From contig NZ_JAMFSB010000294.1 of assembly GCF_026225065.1 (NCBI RefSeq), positions 1 through 63,980 on the forward strand: DNA of 63,980 nt, given 5' to 3'. The first letter of the stretch is position 1. Each line of letters opens with the position of its first letter. The notes below the pieces were generated by a model. It was given only the letters and a program-made list of their open reading frames with translations, did not search any database and was not told the DNA's origin. Shown here one piece after another: positions 17,410 to 25,196 of the stretch. The stretch comes from Paraburkholderia sp. (lineage in GTDB: Bacteria > Pseudomonadota > Gammaproteobacteria > Burkholderiales > Burkholderiaceae). The position numbers were made by a program, and so were the translations under genes.

Positions 17410-17426
17410 AATAAGCCACGCTTATT
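17410..17426. promoter_or_regulatory. Perfect palindrome, probable operator
   Basis: AATAAGC-cac-GCTTATT is a perfect 7+3+7 inverted repeat containing a LysR-type T-N11-A core. It lies about 70 bp upstream of the promoter C -35 and 190 bp before the porin GTG. A half-match, CCGAATAAGTGACGC, occurs at 9938-9952 beside promoter A, so a regulator of the catabolic region may bind both. Confidence 0.45.
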
Positions 17427-17613
17427 GGGTACGCTGTTTTTGGCTGATTTGATGCCGGGAATATGCCAACTTAAATTTCGGTGCACGGGGTGGGGCTTCG
17501 CCATGCCGAAGTGACGCCTCGTTGCGCGTACTGGGTGAATGCTGAACCTTCTGCTCAATGCAGATTAATTCGTTATGCAAACGAAAGCTGGATAAATCAT
17601 ATAAGGAAACATT

Positions 17614-18735
17614 GTGAAGAAGCTGCTCCTCGCTTTGGCTGGACTCTCATTCTCTAGTGCTGGGGCCTGGGCCCAAAGCAGCGTGACGATCTACGGCATC
17701 ATCGACGACGGTTTGACCTGGTCGAGTAACCAGGGAGGTAAGAGCGCGTTGCAGATGCAGAGCAGCATTTCGCAGGGCAATCGCTGGGGTTTCAAGGGCG
17801 CGGAAGACCTCGGGGGCGGCACGAAAGCGATCTTCCGGCTCGAAAACGGCTTTAACGTCAATACCGGCGCATTCAGCCAGGGCGGCCGGGAGTTTGGCCG
17901 GCTGGCCTATGTCGGCCTGACCAACGACACGTACGGCACGTTGACGTTGGGACGGCAGGGTGAAGAAATCGGCGACTATATCGGCGCGCTATCGGCAAAT
18001 GGTCTCTTGCCGGGTGGCATTCTGTTTCCGCACCCTGGGGATCTGGATAACAATGGCATCGACTTTCACCTGAACAATGCCGTCAAGTACGTCTCTCCAA
18101 CCATTGCTGGCCTAACCGGCGTGGCGACCTACAGCTTCGGCGGCGTCGCGGGTGATGTCGCGCAGGACAGCGCGAAGTCCTTCGCACTTCAGTACGTGAA
18201 CGGCAGTCTGCAACTGGTGGGCGCCTATACCTCGATCGACCATCCGGCCACCGCAGTAACGGAAGGGGTATGGACAGCCACCAATACCGTCGACGGCAAC
18301 TATGGACTCGCCGCCAGCAGCTACAAGGTGTTCGGGGTTGCCGCTGCGTACACGTTCGGTGCGGCGAAGTTGAGCGCCGACTGGACGCACACGCAGTTCG
18401 GCGGTCTCGACCCCGCGGTGGGCGCGAAGATCGACGGACATGTGACGTTCAATATCGGCGAGGTGGTGGCCAGCTACATGGTGACGCCGACGTTGCAGTT
18501 GGGCGCGGCGTACAGCTATACGGTAGGAAACGTCTCCGCGACCGGGCAGGAACCGCGGTATCAGGAGTTCGATGCGAGCGCGGACTATTTTCTCTCCAAG
18601 TCCACCGATGTGTACCTGTCCGGAACCTACATGCATGCCGGAGGCGGTGCGGTTGCCGATCTCGCGCCGGTGCTCGAACCGTCCAGCTCGCCTAATCAGG
18701 TAGCGCTGCGGATCGGGATCCGCAAGCGCTTCTAG
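17614..18735 (+). CDS. OmpC-type Gram-negative porin
   Basis: 373 aa, GTG start with AAGGA 8 nt upstream. It has a signal peptide (KKLLLALAGLSFSSAGAWA) cleaved before QSSVTIYGIIDDGLTW, the loop-rich 16-strand barrel pattern (GFKGAEDLGGGTKAIFRLEN, GRLAYVGL, TLGRQGEEIGDY) and the terminal KRF with aromatic end needed for BAM insertion. Burkholderiales carry many such porins; those next to catabolic operons usually admit the substrate. It is divergent from the MFS-monooxygenase operon and may share its regulator. Confidence 0.92.
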   Translation: MKKLLLALAGLSFSSAGAWAQSSVTIYGIIDDGLTWSSNQGGKSALQMQSSISQGNRWGFKGAEDLGGGTKAIFRLENGFNVNTGAFSQGGREFGRLAYVGLTNDTYGTLTLGRQGEEIGDYIGALSANGLLPGGILFPHPGDLDNNGIDFHLNNAVKYVSPTIAGLTGVATYSFGGVAGDVAQDSAKSFALQYVNGSLQLVGAYTSIDHPATAVTEGVWTATNTVDGNYGLAASSYKVFGVAAAYTFGAAKLSADWTHTQFGGLDPAVGAKIDGHVTFNIGEVVASYMVTPTLQLGAAYSYTVGNVSATGQEPRYQEFDASADYFLSKSTDVYLSGTYMHAGGGAVADLAPVLEPSSSPNQVALRIGIRKRF

Positions 18736-18786
18736 TTCCATGGCGGTCAGCCGACGCGCCTGGGGTTCACCGGTCTCATGACAACA

Positions 18787-18981
18787 TCAGACTTCGTCTC
18801 GCCGAAGGGATAAGAGGCCAAGCAAGATCTCATCGCGATGCGCGGCAAGTTCATGCGTGGATCGCGATTGAGTCTGTTCGTGGACGCCTCGGATGATGGT
18901 TGCGCGAACCTCGGGGGTCAGCTCGGGCGCGCCGAGCACGTGCCACCATGCGCTCATCGGTCCGGTGAACTGTTCGAAGGA
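18787..18981 (-). pseudogene. 3-hydroxyacyl-CoA dehydrogenase C-terminal remnant
   Basis: On the minus strand the frame ending at TGA 18787-18789 reads FEQFTGPMSAWWHVLGAPEL then TPEVRATIIRGVHEQT and THELAAHRDEILLGLLSLRR. This matches the tail of NAD-binding 3-hydroxyacyl-CoA or carnitine dehydrogenase-like proteins (W...LG.P.LT...R..I..G, followed by EL...RD..L..LL). Only about 65 of some 320 residues remain, and the upstream part is replaced by a phospholipase D-like piece in another frame. Family assignment is from memory. Confidence 0.45.
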
Positions 18982-18982
18982 T

Positions 18983-19492
18983 AACCGCTCTGAGCAGCGT
19001 TTTTCCTGTGCTGTCGTTCTGAATCAAGTAGTACTGAAGGTCCAGGGTATGGACGGCTCGCTTCGCAAGTGCTAGCCGGGTGTCCATGGAAATGCGACTG
19101 AAAGGCATGGGCCTGAAGCTCGAACCTGGTCCGGGAGGTGCGCTCGCGTTGGCGAGTTGCACCAGGGGATCTGCGTCGTTTGCGGGCAACGCGGAACTTT
19201 CCGCTTTCGCCGACGGTGGCAGCGACGCGCAGCCCTCTAGTTGCACCAGCGCAAGGACAGAGAGGCAGGCCAACGCAAACCCCGCGAATACTCGAATCGC
19301 GTCTCGGCCGCACGTCGTCGCATAGCCTTGTGGCCTCAAGGAACCCGAATCTCTGGATTGACCAGTTGTCCGGCGACGCAAGGATGACTGTACGGGCCGC
19401 ACCATCGTGCTCAACAGACTCGACGCCAGATCTATGAACATGTGGTGGAACCTTGCGCAAGCTCGAAACTTTTCAAAGCCAATCTTCAACAT
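18983..19492 (-). pseudogene. Phospholipase D-like lipoprotein, truncated
   Basis: The minus-strand frame has a hydrophobic segment and lipobox (VLALVQLEGCASLPPSA), then FRPMPFSRISMDTRLALAKR and VHTLDLQYYLIQNDSTGKTL LRA, which is the start of the first PLD domain of cardiolipin-synthase-like lipoproteins. After LLRA, at about 18985, the homology stops and the dehydrogenase tail begins. The HKD motifs and both catalytic halves are absent (about 100 of 500 residues remain). The start is unclear because the natural Met is not in frame. Confidence 0.6.
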
Positions 19493-19592
19493 GATTCAGG
19501 CATGAAAAGAGTGGGGACGCCGTTCAGGAGCATAAGTTCAAGTTCACGGCAGTGAGCACATCGGATCTTAAAGTCATTCCGAGCTGTCGCAT

Positions 19593-19775
19593 ATGTGATA
19601 ACTCACAATGCAGTTAGCTATTTTCCCAATGCTGGTGGGTCCAGCCCCAACTTGCCTTGCTTGCTTACCTCCCCGAGTGTCCGAACTTCCGGTGCCTGAG
19701 ACGATTGCCATCCAGGGTTTATACCGATTGGGGCCCGTGCGCCTTGTGCGACGGGGGCGATATGAGTTATCACAT
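19593..19775. repeat. 13-bp inverted repeat pair
   Basis: ATGTGATAACTCA at 19593-19605 and its exact reverse complement TGAGTTATCACAT at 19763-19775 are 157 bp apart. The left copy is itself part of a palindrome, TGTGA-TAAC-TCACA (19594-19607). This could be a pair of operator sites or the ends of a small element. Confidence 0.4.
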
Positions 19776-19827
19776 GGCGCGTGGATTAAATCTCCAGGAC
19801 GGAAAACGATCCGTATGTTCTTGTTGT

Positions 19828-19855
19828 TGAAGTTTTGATAGCCGACTGCCGATAA
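19828..19855 (+). promoter_or_regulatory. Sigma28 (FliA)-like promoter
   Basis: TGAAGTTT (19828-19835), a 12-nt spacer and GCCGATAA (19848-19855) match the flagellar sigma28 consensus TAAAGTTT-N11-GCCGATAA at 15 of 16 positions, with one extra spacer base. The predicted start is near 19862, about 24 nt before the small ORF. It would place the c-di-GMP gene in the motility regulon. Confidence 0.55.
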
Positions 19856-19885
19856 CGAAGAGAGGCAGCCATCAGAGGTCGATTC

Positions 19886-20065
19886 ATGAACTTCAGCGAA
19901 AATCCGGTTCCCAGCAAATTGCGCGAGCGAAGGCTGCCGGCTGGCGCTATGGCTTCGTACCGCGATATTTGCGCGCTTGTGCAGCAGGTGGCCTCCGGCC
20001 AGGTCCTAGGCTCCCGTGAATTATCGTCTACTGCACACGCGCCACGAGTAGAGGGGCCTCAGTGA
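19886..20065 (+). CDS. Small protein (59 aa) coupled to the c-di-GMP gene
   Basis: An ATG at 19886 with AGAGG 7 nt upstream opens a 59-codon frame: MNFSENPVPSKLRERRLPAG, then ASYRDICALVQQVASGQVLG, ending in a Ser/Ala/Pro-rich tail. Its TGA (20063-20065) overlaps the GTG start of the GGDEF-EAL gene (GTGA), so translation is coupled. It is soluble and basic in the N-terminal half, with a possible amphipathic helix. No family recognised. Position after the FliA-like promoter suggests a motility-linked role or a translational-control leader ORF. Confidence 0.55.
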   Translation: MNFSENPVPSKLRERRLPAGAMASYRDICALVQQVASGQVLGSRELSSTAHAPRVEGPQ

Positions 20066-23000
20066 ACTGGGCAGGCAGCACGGGTCGGCAGTGGCTTTTC
20101 CGGCATGGCACCGCGTTGCTGACCGTGTTGGTGAGCGTCATCGCCATCGGCGGTGTCGCGGCGGTAGCCTTCCAGATCTTCGCTTCCGGCGAACGGGCCG
20201 ATGCCCGCATGGCCGCTGTCATCCACGTCAAACAGGATCTTGATGTGCTTCAGGCGTTGCATGTCGATGCGAACACTGATTTTCTGAAGGGTCTCGGCAC
20301 GAGCCGCTGGGCTTCCTACGCGTGGCCCATAGCACGGGTGGGCGAAGCGGCACGTTGCTACGATGACCTCGAGAAGCTCTTTGCGGGAACGCCTGACGCG
20401 CTCGCGACGGTGGACACGATGCGCGAGGCCAGCGCCCAGTGGGCGCAACAACTGGACGAACTGACCGCCGGTGCGGTGAGCGCGCATGGCACGGCGGTCA
20501 GCAGTTCGACCCTGCTTGCAGCGAACGAAACATTTAGCGTGATCGCCGTGGCAGTCGCGCGACTTCGCGCACAAGAGGATGCACGCGCGCGGGCAGATTC
20601 ACGCTATGCCGCGCAGCGGCTTGCCATGGAGCGTACTGCGCTTGCCATCACTGCCGTGCTGGCAAGCGGCCTGCTCGCTTACGGCTTTACCGCCAATTAC
20701 CGGATCTCACTTGCCCGCTCGCGCGCAAAGATCATTGCCGACGAGGCCGAAAAACGCTTTCGGGAATACTTTGAGAAACACCCGGTGGCAATGCTGATCT
20801 TCGACGTGCGGTCACTCACCATTCTCGCGGCAAACGGAGCCGCGCAGCGTCAATATGCGTATGGTGCGGACGGCTTGAGCGGCATGCGCATCACGGCGCT
20901 TTTTCCGGCCGCTCAGCGTGTGTCGTTCGAGGAAAAAATCGAGCAATTCCACAGTGAGGCGCAGGGCAGCGAGGCCAGTGACACCTGCCTTCATATGCGA
21001 CGCGACCTGAGCGTGATCACCGTGCAGATGTCCTATCACTTCCTGCAGTACGGTGGCCATGGGGCCTGTTTCATCACTGCCATCGATGTGACCGAGCGCG
21101 AGCAGGCAAAGCAGGAAATCCAGCAGGCCAAGCAGATGCTGGAGACGGTCATCAATAGCGTGCCGAACCGCATTTGCTGGAAAGACCGCGATTTGCGATA
21201 TGTCGGCTGTAACCGACCGTTTGCTGCCGACGCCGGCTTCACCGAAGTCGAACAGGTCGCTGGCCTGAGCGACTTCGACATGCCGTGGAAGGAGTCGTCT
21301 GCACAGCTCATCAATCTCGATGCTCAGGTCATGCGAACGCGTGAGCCTCTGGTGTCGCAGGAAGAAAGCCTTCGAATGCAGGACGGTAGTCTGCACTGGC
21401 TGTGCATAACAAAAGTGCCACTGTCCGACGCGCAGGGGAACGTAACAGGAGTGCTGACCTGCTACGAGGACACCACGTCGCAGAAAAGGGCCGAGCTGGC
21501 GTTGCGTTTGCGAAGTCGCGCGCTGGACGCCAGCGTCAACGCCGTACTTATTACGCGTGTGACCGCCAGGGGTGATGCTGTTATCGAATACGCCAATCCC
21601 GCTTTCGGACGGATTACCGGGTATGCGCCCGAAGACGTCCTTGGGCACGATGGCGCATTCCTGCTGGCACGCGATCGTTCGCGGCCCGGGTTTGGTCAAC
21701 TGGGTCACGAACTGGCCGCACAGCGGGAAGTCAGCACTTTGCTGCACAGTACCCGGGCCGACGGCTCCCTGTTCTGGAATCAGCTCTATATCGCGCCGGT
21801 GCGCGATGAGAGCGGTGCGATTACACACCATATCAGCGTGCTGAACGACGTCACCGAACTGGTCGAATCGAGAGACCGGCTGCATATGCAGGCGCGCAGC
21901 GACGCACTGACCTCGCTGCCAAATCGTGCCGTCTTGCGCGAGTGGATCGAACGCGCCGTCGGGCATGTGCAGCCGGGCGAGGCGGCTTTTGCAATCCTGT
22001 TTATGGATATCGACCATTTCAAGGACGTCAATGACACGCTCGGTCACCGAGCCGGTGACGGCCTGCTGCAGCATGTCGCGCGAGAACTGCGAACGTGCGT
22101 TGGGCCCGATGATCTGGTGGTGCGTTACGGCGGGGACGAATTTGTCCTCGCTGTTGCCAGACCGGAAACCGACGGTCGTTTGAAATGCGTGCTGTCGTTG
22201 ATACACGCGTGCCTGAAAGAACCGGTTTCGCTCGAAAATGTCCTTGTGCACGTGCAGATGAGTCTGGGCATCGCCTGCTTTCCCGATGACGGGCGCGATG
22301 TCGAAACCCTCCTCCGGCACGCGGACCTCGCCATGTACCGCGCAAAAGCGTCGGGGCCCAATGCGATCCAGCGCTTCGACCCGAGCTTTGCGCAGGCAGC
22401 GCAGGTGCGCACGACACTGTCGCGGCGCATGCGCGTTGCGTTCGAAAGCGGTGGATTCAACCTTGTCTACCAGCCGCAGGTCGACATACAGTTGAACCGT
22501 GTCACTGGCGTCGAGGCGCTGATCAGATGGCATGATGCCGAGTTGGGGCAGGTCAATCCCGTATCCTTCATCCCCGTTGCGGAGGAGAACGGGCTGATTG
22601 GTCCAATCGGACAATGGGTGCTCGAGCAAGCCTGTGTGCAGGCCAGAACGTGGCAGCAGGCGATGCCGGGGCTGCGCATGTCAGTCAACGTTTCCCCACT
22701 CCAGATCGTGCGGGGCGATTTCCTGCAGGTCGTCCGGCGTGCCCTTGCGGGAGCAGGGTTGCCGCCCCGGTTACTGGAACTGGAAATCACCGAAAGTGTG
22801 CTGGTGGCTCCCGGCGCGACGGAGGTTCTGACGGACTTGCGCGAGCTGGGCGTGGGCATCGCGATTGACGATTTTGGCGCGGGTTATTCGAGCCTGTCTT
22901 ACCTGCGATCATTTCACGCCGACCGCCTCAAGATCGACATGTCGTTTGTCCGGGGCATCAGTCTCAACCGCGAGGACGAGGCGATCATCACAGCCATTCT

Positions 23001-23259
23001 CGCCATGGGCCGCAGCCTTGGGCTGTCTGTGGTTGCCGAAGGCGTAGAGACCGCGACGCAGTTGTCCTTCCTCGTAGACCTCGGGTGTGATTTTGTGCAA
23101 GGCTACTACTTCGCGAAACCCATGCCAGCGGTTCATGCGATGACATACATGGCCGGATTCAAAACTCCCTTGACTGGCTCTACAAAAACGGCCGCTGAAG
23201 TCGACGAAGAGCCGGTTGCGGGTTCCGACGTCAATCGGAGTGGTTCCCGAAGACCGTAA
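20062..23259 (+). CDS. Membrane PAS-GGDEF-EAL c-di-GMP enzyme
   Basis: 1065 aa from a GTG at 20062 overlapping the small ORF. Layout: TM1 at about 12-35, a periplasmic helical sensor at 40-190, TM2 at about 193-213, PAS domains near 235-350, 355-480 and 490-610, then GGDEF and EAL. The GGDEF motif is intact (Tyr-Gly-Gly-Asp-Glu-Phe at 689-694). The EAL motif (818-820) and the DDFGAGYSS loop and AEGVET motif are intact, so both synthase and phosphodiesterase activities are possible. The RxxD inhibitory site is absent (VGPD instead). It should tune motility and biofilm behaviour. Confidence 0.93.
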   Translation: MNWAGSTGRQWLFRHGTALLTVLVSVIAIGGVAAVAFQIFASGERADARMAAVIHVKQDLDVLQALHVDANTDFLKGLGTSRWASYAWPIARVGEAARCYDDLEKLFAGTPDALATVDTMREASAQWAQQLDELTAGAVSAHGTAVSSSTLLAANETFSVIAVAVARLRAQEDARARADSRYAAQRLAMERTALAITAVLASGLLAYGFTANYRISLARSRAKIIADEAEKRFREYFEKHPVAMLIFDVRSLTILAANGAAQRQYAYGADGLSGMRITALFPAAQRVSFEEKIEQFHSEAQGSEASDTCLHMRRDLSVITVQMSYHFLQYGGHGACFITAIDVTEREQAKQEIQQAKQMLETVINSVPNRICWKDRDLRYVGCNRPFAADAGFTEVEQVAGLSDFDMPWKESSAQLINLDAQVMRTREPLVSQEESLRMQDGSLHWLCITKVPLSDAQGNVTGVLTCYEDTTSQKRAELALRLRSRALDASVNAVLITRVTARGDAVIEYANPAFGRITGYAPEDVLGHDGAFLLARDRSRPGFGQLGHELAAQREVSTLLHSTRADGSLFWNQLYIAPVRDESGAITHHISVLNDVTELVESRDRLHMQARSDALTSLPNRAVLREWIERAVGHVQPGEAAFAILFMDIDHFKDVNDTLGHRAGDGLLQHVARELRTCVGPDDLVVRYGGDEFVLAVARPETDGRLKCVLSLIHACLKEPVSLENVLVHVQMSLGIACFPDDGRDVETLLRHADLAMYRAKASGPNAIQRFDPSFAQAAQVRTTLSRRMRVAFESGGFNLVYQPQVDIQLNRVTGVEALIRWHDAELGQVNPVSFIPVAEENGLIGPIGQWVLEQACVQARTWQQAMPGLRMSVNVSPLQIVRGDFLQVVRRALAGAGLPPRLLELEITESVLVAPGATEVLTDLRELGVGIAIDDFGAGYSSLSYLRSFHADRLKIDMSFVRGISLNREDEAIITAILAMGRSLGLSVVAEGVETATQLSFLVDLGCDFVQGYYFAKPMPAVHAMTYMAGFKTPLTGSTKTAAEVDEEPVAGSDVNRSGSRRP

Positions 23260-23397
23260 GGACCAGGGTCTCGTGGACCGTTGCAGCACACGCCGCTGGC
23301 AGTCCCAAATCTTCCATATTGACTTCTTGAGATGTAACGTCTCATGCTAATGCATCGACTGTTGTCTGCATAACAGCAGACAGAAAAAGGGGGCGTT

Positions 23398-24189
23398 ATG
23401 AGTGAGCTGACAGGGAAGGGCGCGATCGTGACCGGTGGCGGACGCGGTATCGGGCTGGCATGTGCACGGTTGATTGCGCAGCGCGGTGGATCCGTAGCAT
23501 TGCTGGGTGAGGACCGCGAAGTGCTGGAACAGGCAGCAGTGACGTTACGCGCCGAGGGACACAATGTTATCGCTATCGCCGCCGATGTCGGCATCGAGGA
23601 CCAGGTTGCCGTCGCGATGGAGCAGTCCGCCGCATTTCTGGGTCCGATCGACATACTGGTTAACAATGCGGCGATTCAGCCGTATGGCACTGTTGCGTCC
23701 ATGGGATCCGCCGAGTGGGACCGCGTCATCGGCATCAATCTGCGAGGAACGTATCTGGCATGTCATCACGCATTACCGCATATGCTGAAACTGAAACGCG
23801 GCTCGATCATCAACATCGCCTCAGTTCAGGCCCTTGCTAACCAGGCCCGGGTTGCCGCCTATGCGACTTCGAAGGGTGGCATGCTTGCTTTGACGCGCTC
23901 TCTCGCGGTCGACTTTGGTCCTTCGGGCATACGTGCAAATGCAGTCTGTCCAGGCTGCATCGATGCGCCAATGACACGCTTTTCGGCCGCTGAAACCGCC
24001 CCTGGGCGAGAGGAAGAAATCCTTCGTGAATGGGGTAAGGCGCAACCGCTCGGACGTATCGGGCGCCCGGAGGAAGTCGCCGAGGTCGTCGCCTTTCTGG
24101 CCAGCGATCGCGCAAGTTTTTGCACAGGCGCGGAGTTCAGGGTTGACGGGGGGCTACTGGCAAGCCTCGGCGTAGCACTGCCGGAGTGA
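23398..24189 (+). CDS. SDR-family oxidoreductase
   Basis: A 263-aa classical SDR: TGGGRGIG cofactor motif at residues 12-19, NNAA near residue 89, catalytic Ser in NIASVQ, and YATSK. The C-terminus (GAEFRVDGGLLASLG) is normal for FabG-like enzymes. The RBS GGGGG lies just upstream of the ATG. It is the only gene of its orientation between the c-di-GMP gene and the convergent DUF4410 gene. It could serve the nearby catabolic region, but nothing links them directly. Confidence 0.87.
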   Translation: MSELTGKGAIVTGGGRGIGLACARLIAQRGGSVALLGEDREVLEQAAVTLRAEGHNVIAIAADVGIEDQVAVAMEQSAAFLGPIDILVNNAAIQPYGTVASMGSAEWDRVIGINLRGTYLACHHALPHMLKLKRGSIINIASVQALANQARVAAYATSKGGMLALTRSLAVDFGPSGIRANAVCPGCIDAPMTRFSAAETAPGREEEILREWGKAQPLGRIGRPEEVAEVVAFLASDRASFCTGAEFRVDGGLLASLGVALPE

Positions 24190-24271
24190 CGGAAACCATG
24201 ACTGACATCCCGGGTCGGTTCGACGTGCGCTCAATGTGTCTGGCCTGACGCGGCCCAGTTTGAGACTGTCG

Positions 24272-25033
24272 TCAGTCGATACGTTCAGCCGACATCCATC
24301 CGTTTGCGGTGCTTGCCGCTGCAATCTGCTTCGCGATCGAATCGCCCAGCTTTTTCGCGTCACTACTCACGCCGTCCTGTTTCATCTCGGATGCGCCATG
24401 CAGCGCCGTACCGGTCGCCGCAGCTGTTGCAACATGACCCGCAGCTGCACCGACACCCGCTGTTTCCACGATGCCCGGCATGTGACCACTATCGGCATTG
24501 GCGGAAAAGCTTTGCAGTGCGATCGGTGTGCCCGCGGCGGGCTTATACAGGATCTGCACCGACGCGCTCACTTCGCTCTTGCCAGCGCCAAGACCAATCA
24601 CGATGCGACGGCGACGCTTGCCTTCGTCGATCGTCTGGAAGCTGCCTTCGACGACCAGTGCGTTCTGGTTCGCCGGTGCAAGGCCATCCACGCGCGCTGC
24701 GCGCAGCCCCATCGATTGCAGCTCGCGCACGATTTCGTCAGCGACCTGCTCGCGCGTATCAATCGCCGTCTGATTCTGCTTTTGAGCAGACGATTCGCCG
24801 CTCACCGCTGTCTTCAGTTGCTGTGCGATGCCGCTGTCCATTTTCACCTGGTTGGGCGTGGCGTCGAACGAATACACGTAGATGACGTCAGCACGAACGT
24901 GCGGCGCAGCGCTGGTTTGCGTCGTGCCGTTGATGCCCGAGGCACAGCCAGTCAGAAGTAGCGATCCTGCCACGAGTGCCATGGCTGCCGCACGTTTTGC
25001 ATTGCGAACAAGGACTTTGAATGAGGTTTGCAT
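24272..25033 (-). CDS. DUF4410-type lipoprotein
   Basis: 253 aa from the ATG at 25033. The signal peptide ends in a lipobox (VAGSLLLTGCASG). The mature protein has the DUF4410 pattern: VIYVYSFDATPNQVKMDSG, a helix, then EIVRELQSMGLRAARVDG, LVVEGSFQTIDEGKRRRRIV, IGLGAGKSEVSASVQI and a glycine/alanine-rich C-terminal segment. The family is found anchored in the outer membrane of proteobacteria and has no defined function. It lies downstream of the two-component genes, separated by a hairpin (25171-25193), so it is probably transcribed separately. Confidence 0.8.
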   Translation of the reverse strand: MQTSFKVLVRNAKRAAAMALVAGSLLLTGCASGINGTTQTSAAPHVRADVIYVYSFDATPNQVKMDSGIAQQLKTAVSGESSAQKQNQTAIDTREQVADEIVRELQSMGLRAARVDGLAPANQNALVVEGSFQTIDEGKRRRRIVIGLGAGKSEVSASVQILYKPAAGTPIALQSFSANADSGHMPGIVETAGVGAAAGHVATAAATGTALHGASEMKQDGVSSDAKKLGDSIAKQIAAASTANGWMSAERID

Positions 25034-25170
25034 ATCGATCCTGTCATCGGCATTGTGGTGCCGGAAAATGTTGGAGAGGTGTGCCGCAGCACGCAGACGT
25101 GAGTATGGGAGGACACGGTTCTGCACGCCATTCAGGAGTTATGTCGCGCGATGTCGCCGGGATCTGTCAC

Positions 25171-25193
25171 ACACGGGCAGGGGATGCCCGTGT
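25171..25193. terminator. Hairpin after histidine kinase gene
   Basis: ACACGGGCA-gggga-TGCCCGTGT is a perfect 9-bp stem, 3 nt after the kinase stop. On the minus strand it is not followed by a T run (the T-rich side lies on the plus strand), so it may act as a weak terminator or an mRNA 3-prime stabiliser. Confidence 0.5.
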
Positions 25194-25196
25194 TTC

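Larger units (their letters stand above)
17224..17613. other. Divergent regulatory region, 390 bp
   Basis: No gene. It separates the MFS-monooxygenase operon (minus) from the porin (plus) and holds promoter C (17311-17339) and a perfect palindrome at 17410-17426. A minus-strand frame at 17373-17558 has no family features and is dismissed. Confidence 0.6.
19493..19885. other. Intergenic region with inverted repeats and a sigma28-like promoter
   Basis: No gene is supported; a 76-codon frame at 19608-19838 has no RBS or family features. The region contains a 13-bp inverted repeat pair (19593-19605 and 19763-19775) and a FliA-type promoter (19828-19855) ahead of the c-di-GMP operon. Confidence 0.5.

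Noticed and set aside
19594..19607. CRP-binding site TGTGA-TAAC-TCACA
   Set aside because: The spacer is 4 bp rather than the 6 bp needed for CRP; kept only as part of the inverted repeat observation.
20812..22629. 605-codon open frame on the minus strand across the c-di-GMP gene
   Set aside because: It is antisense to the PAS and GGDEF parts of a clearly coding gene and shows no family features; long antisense frames are common at this GC content.
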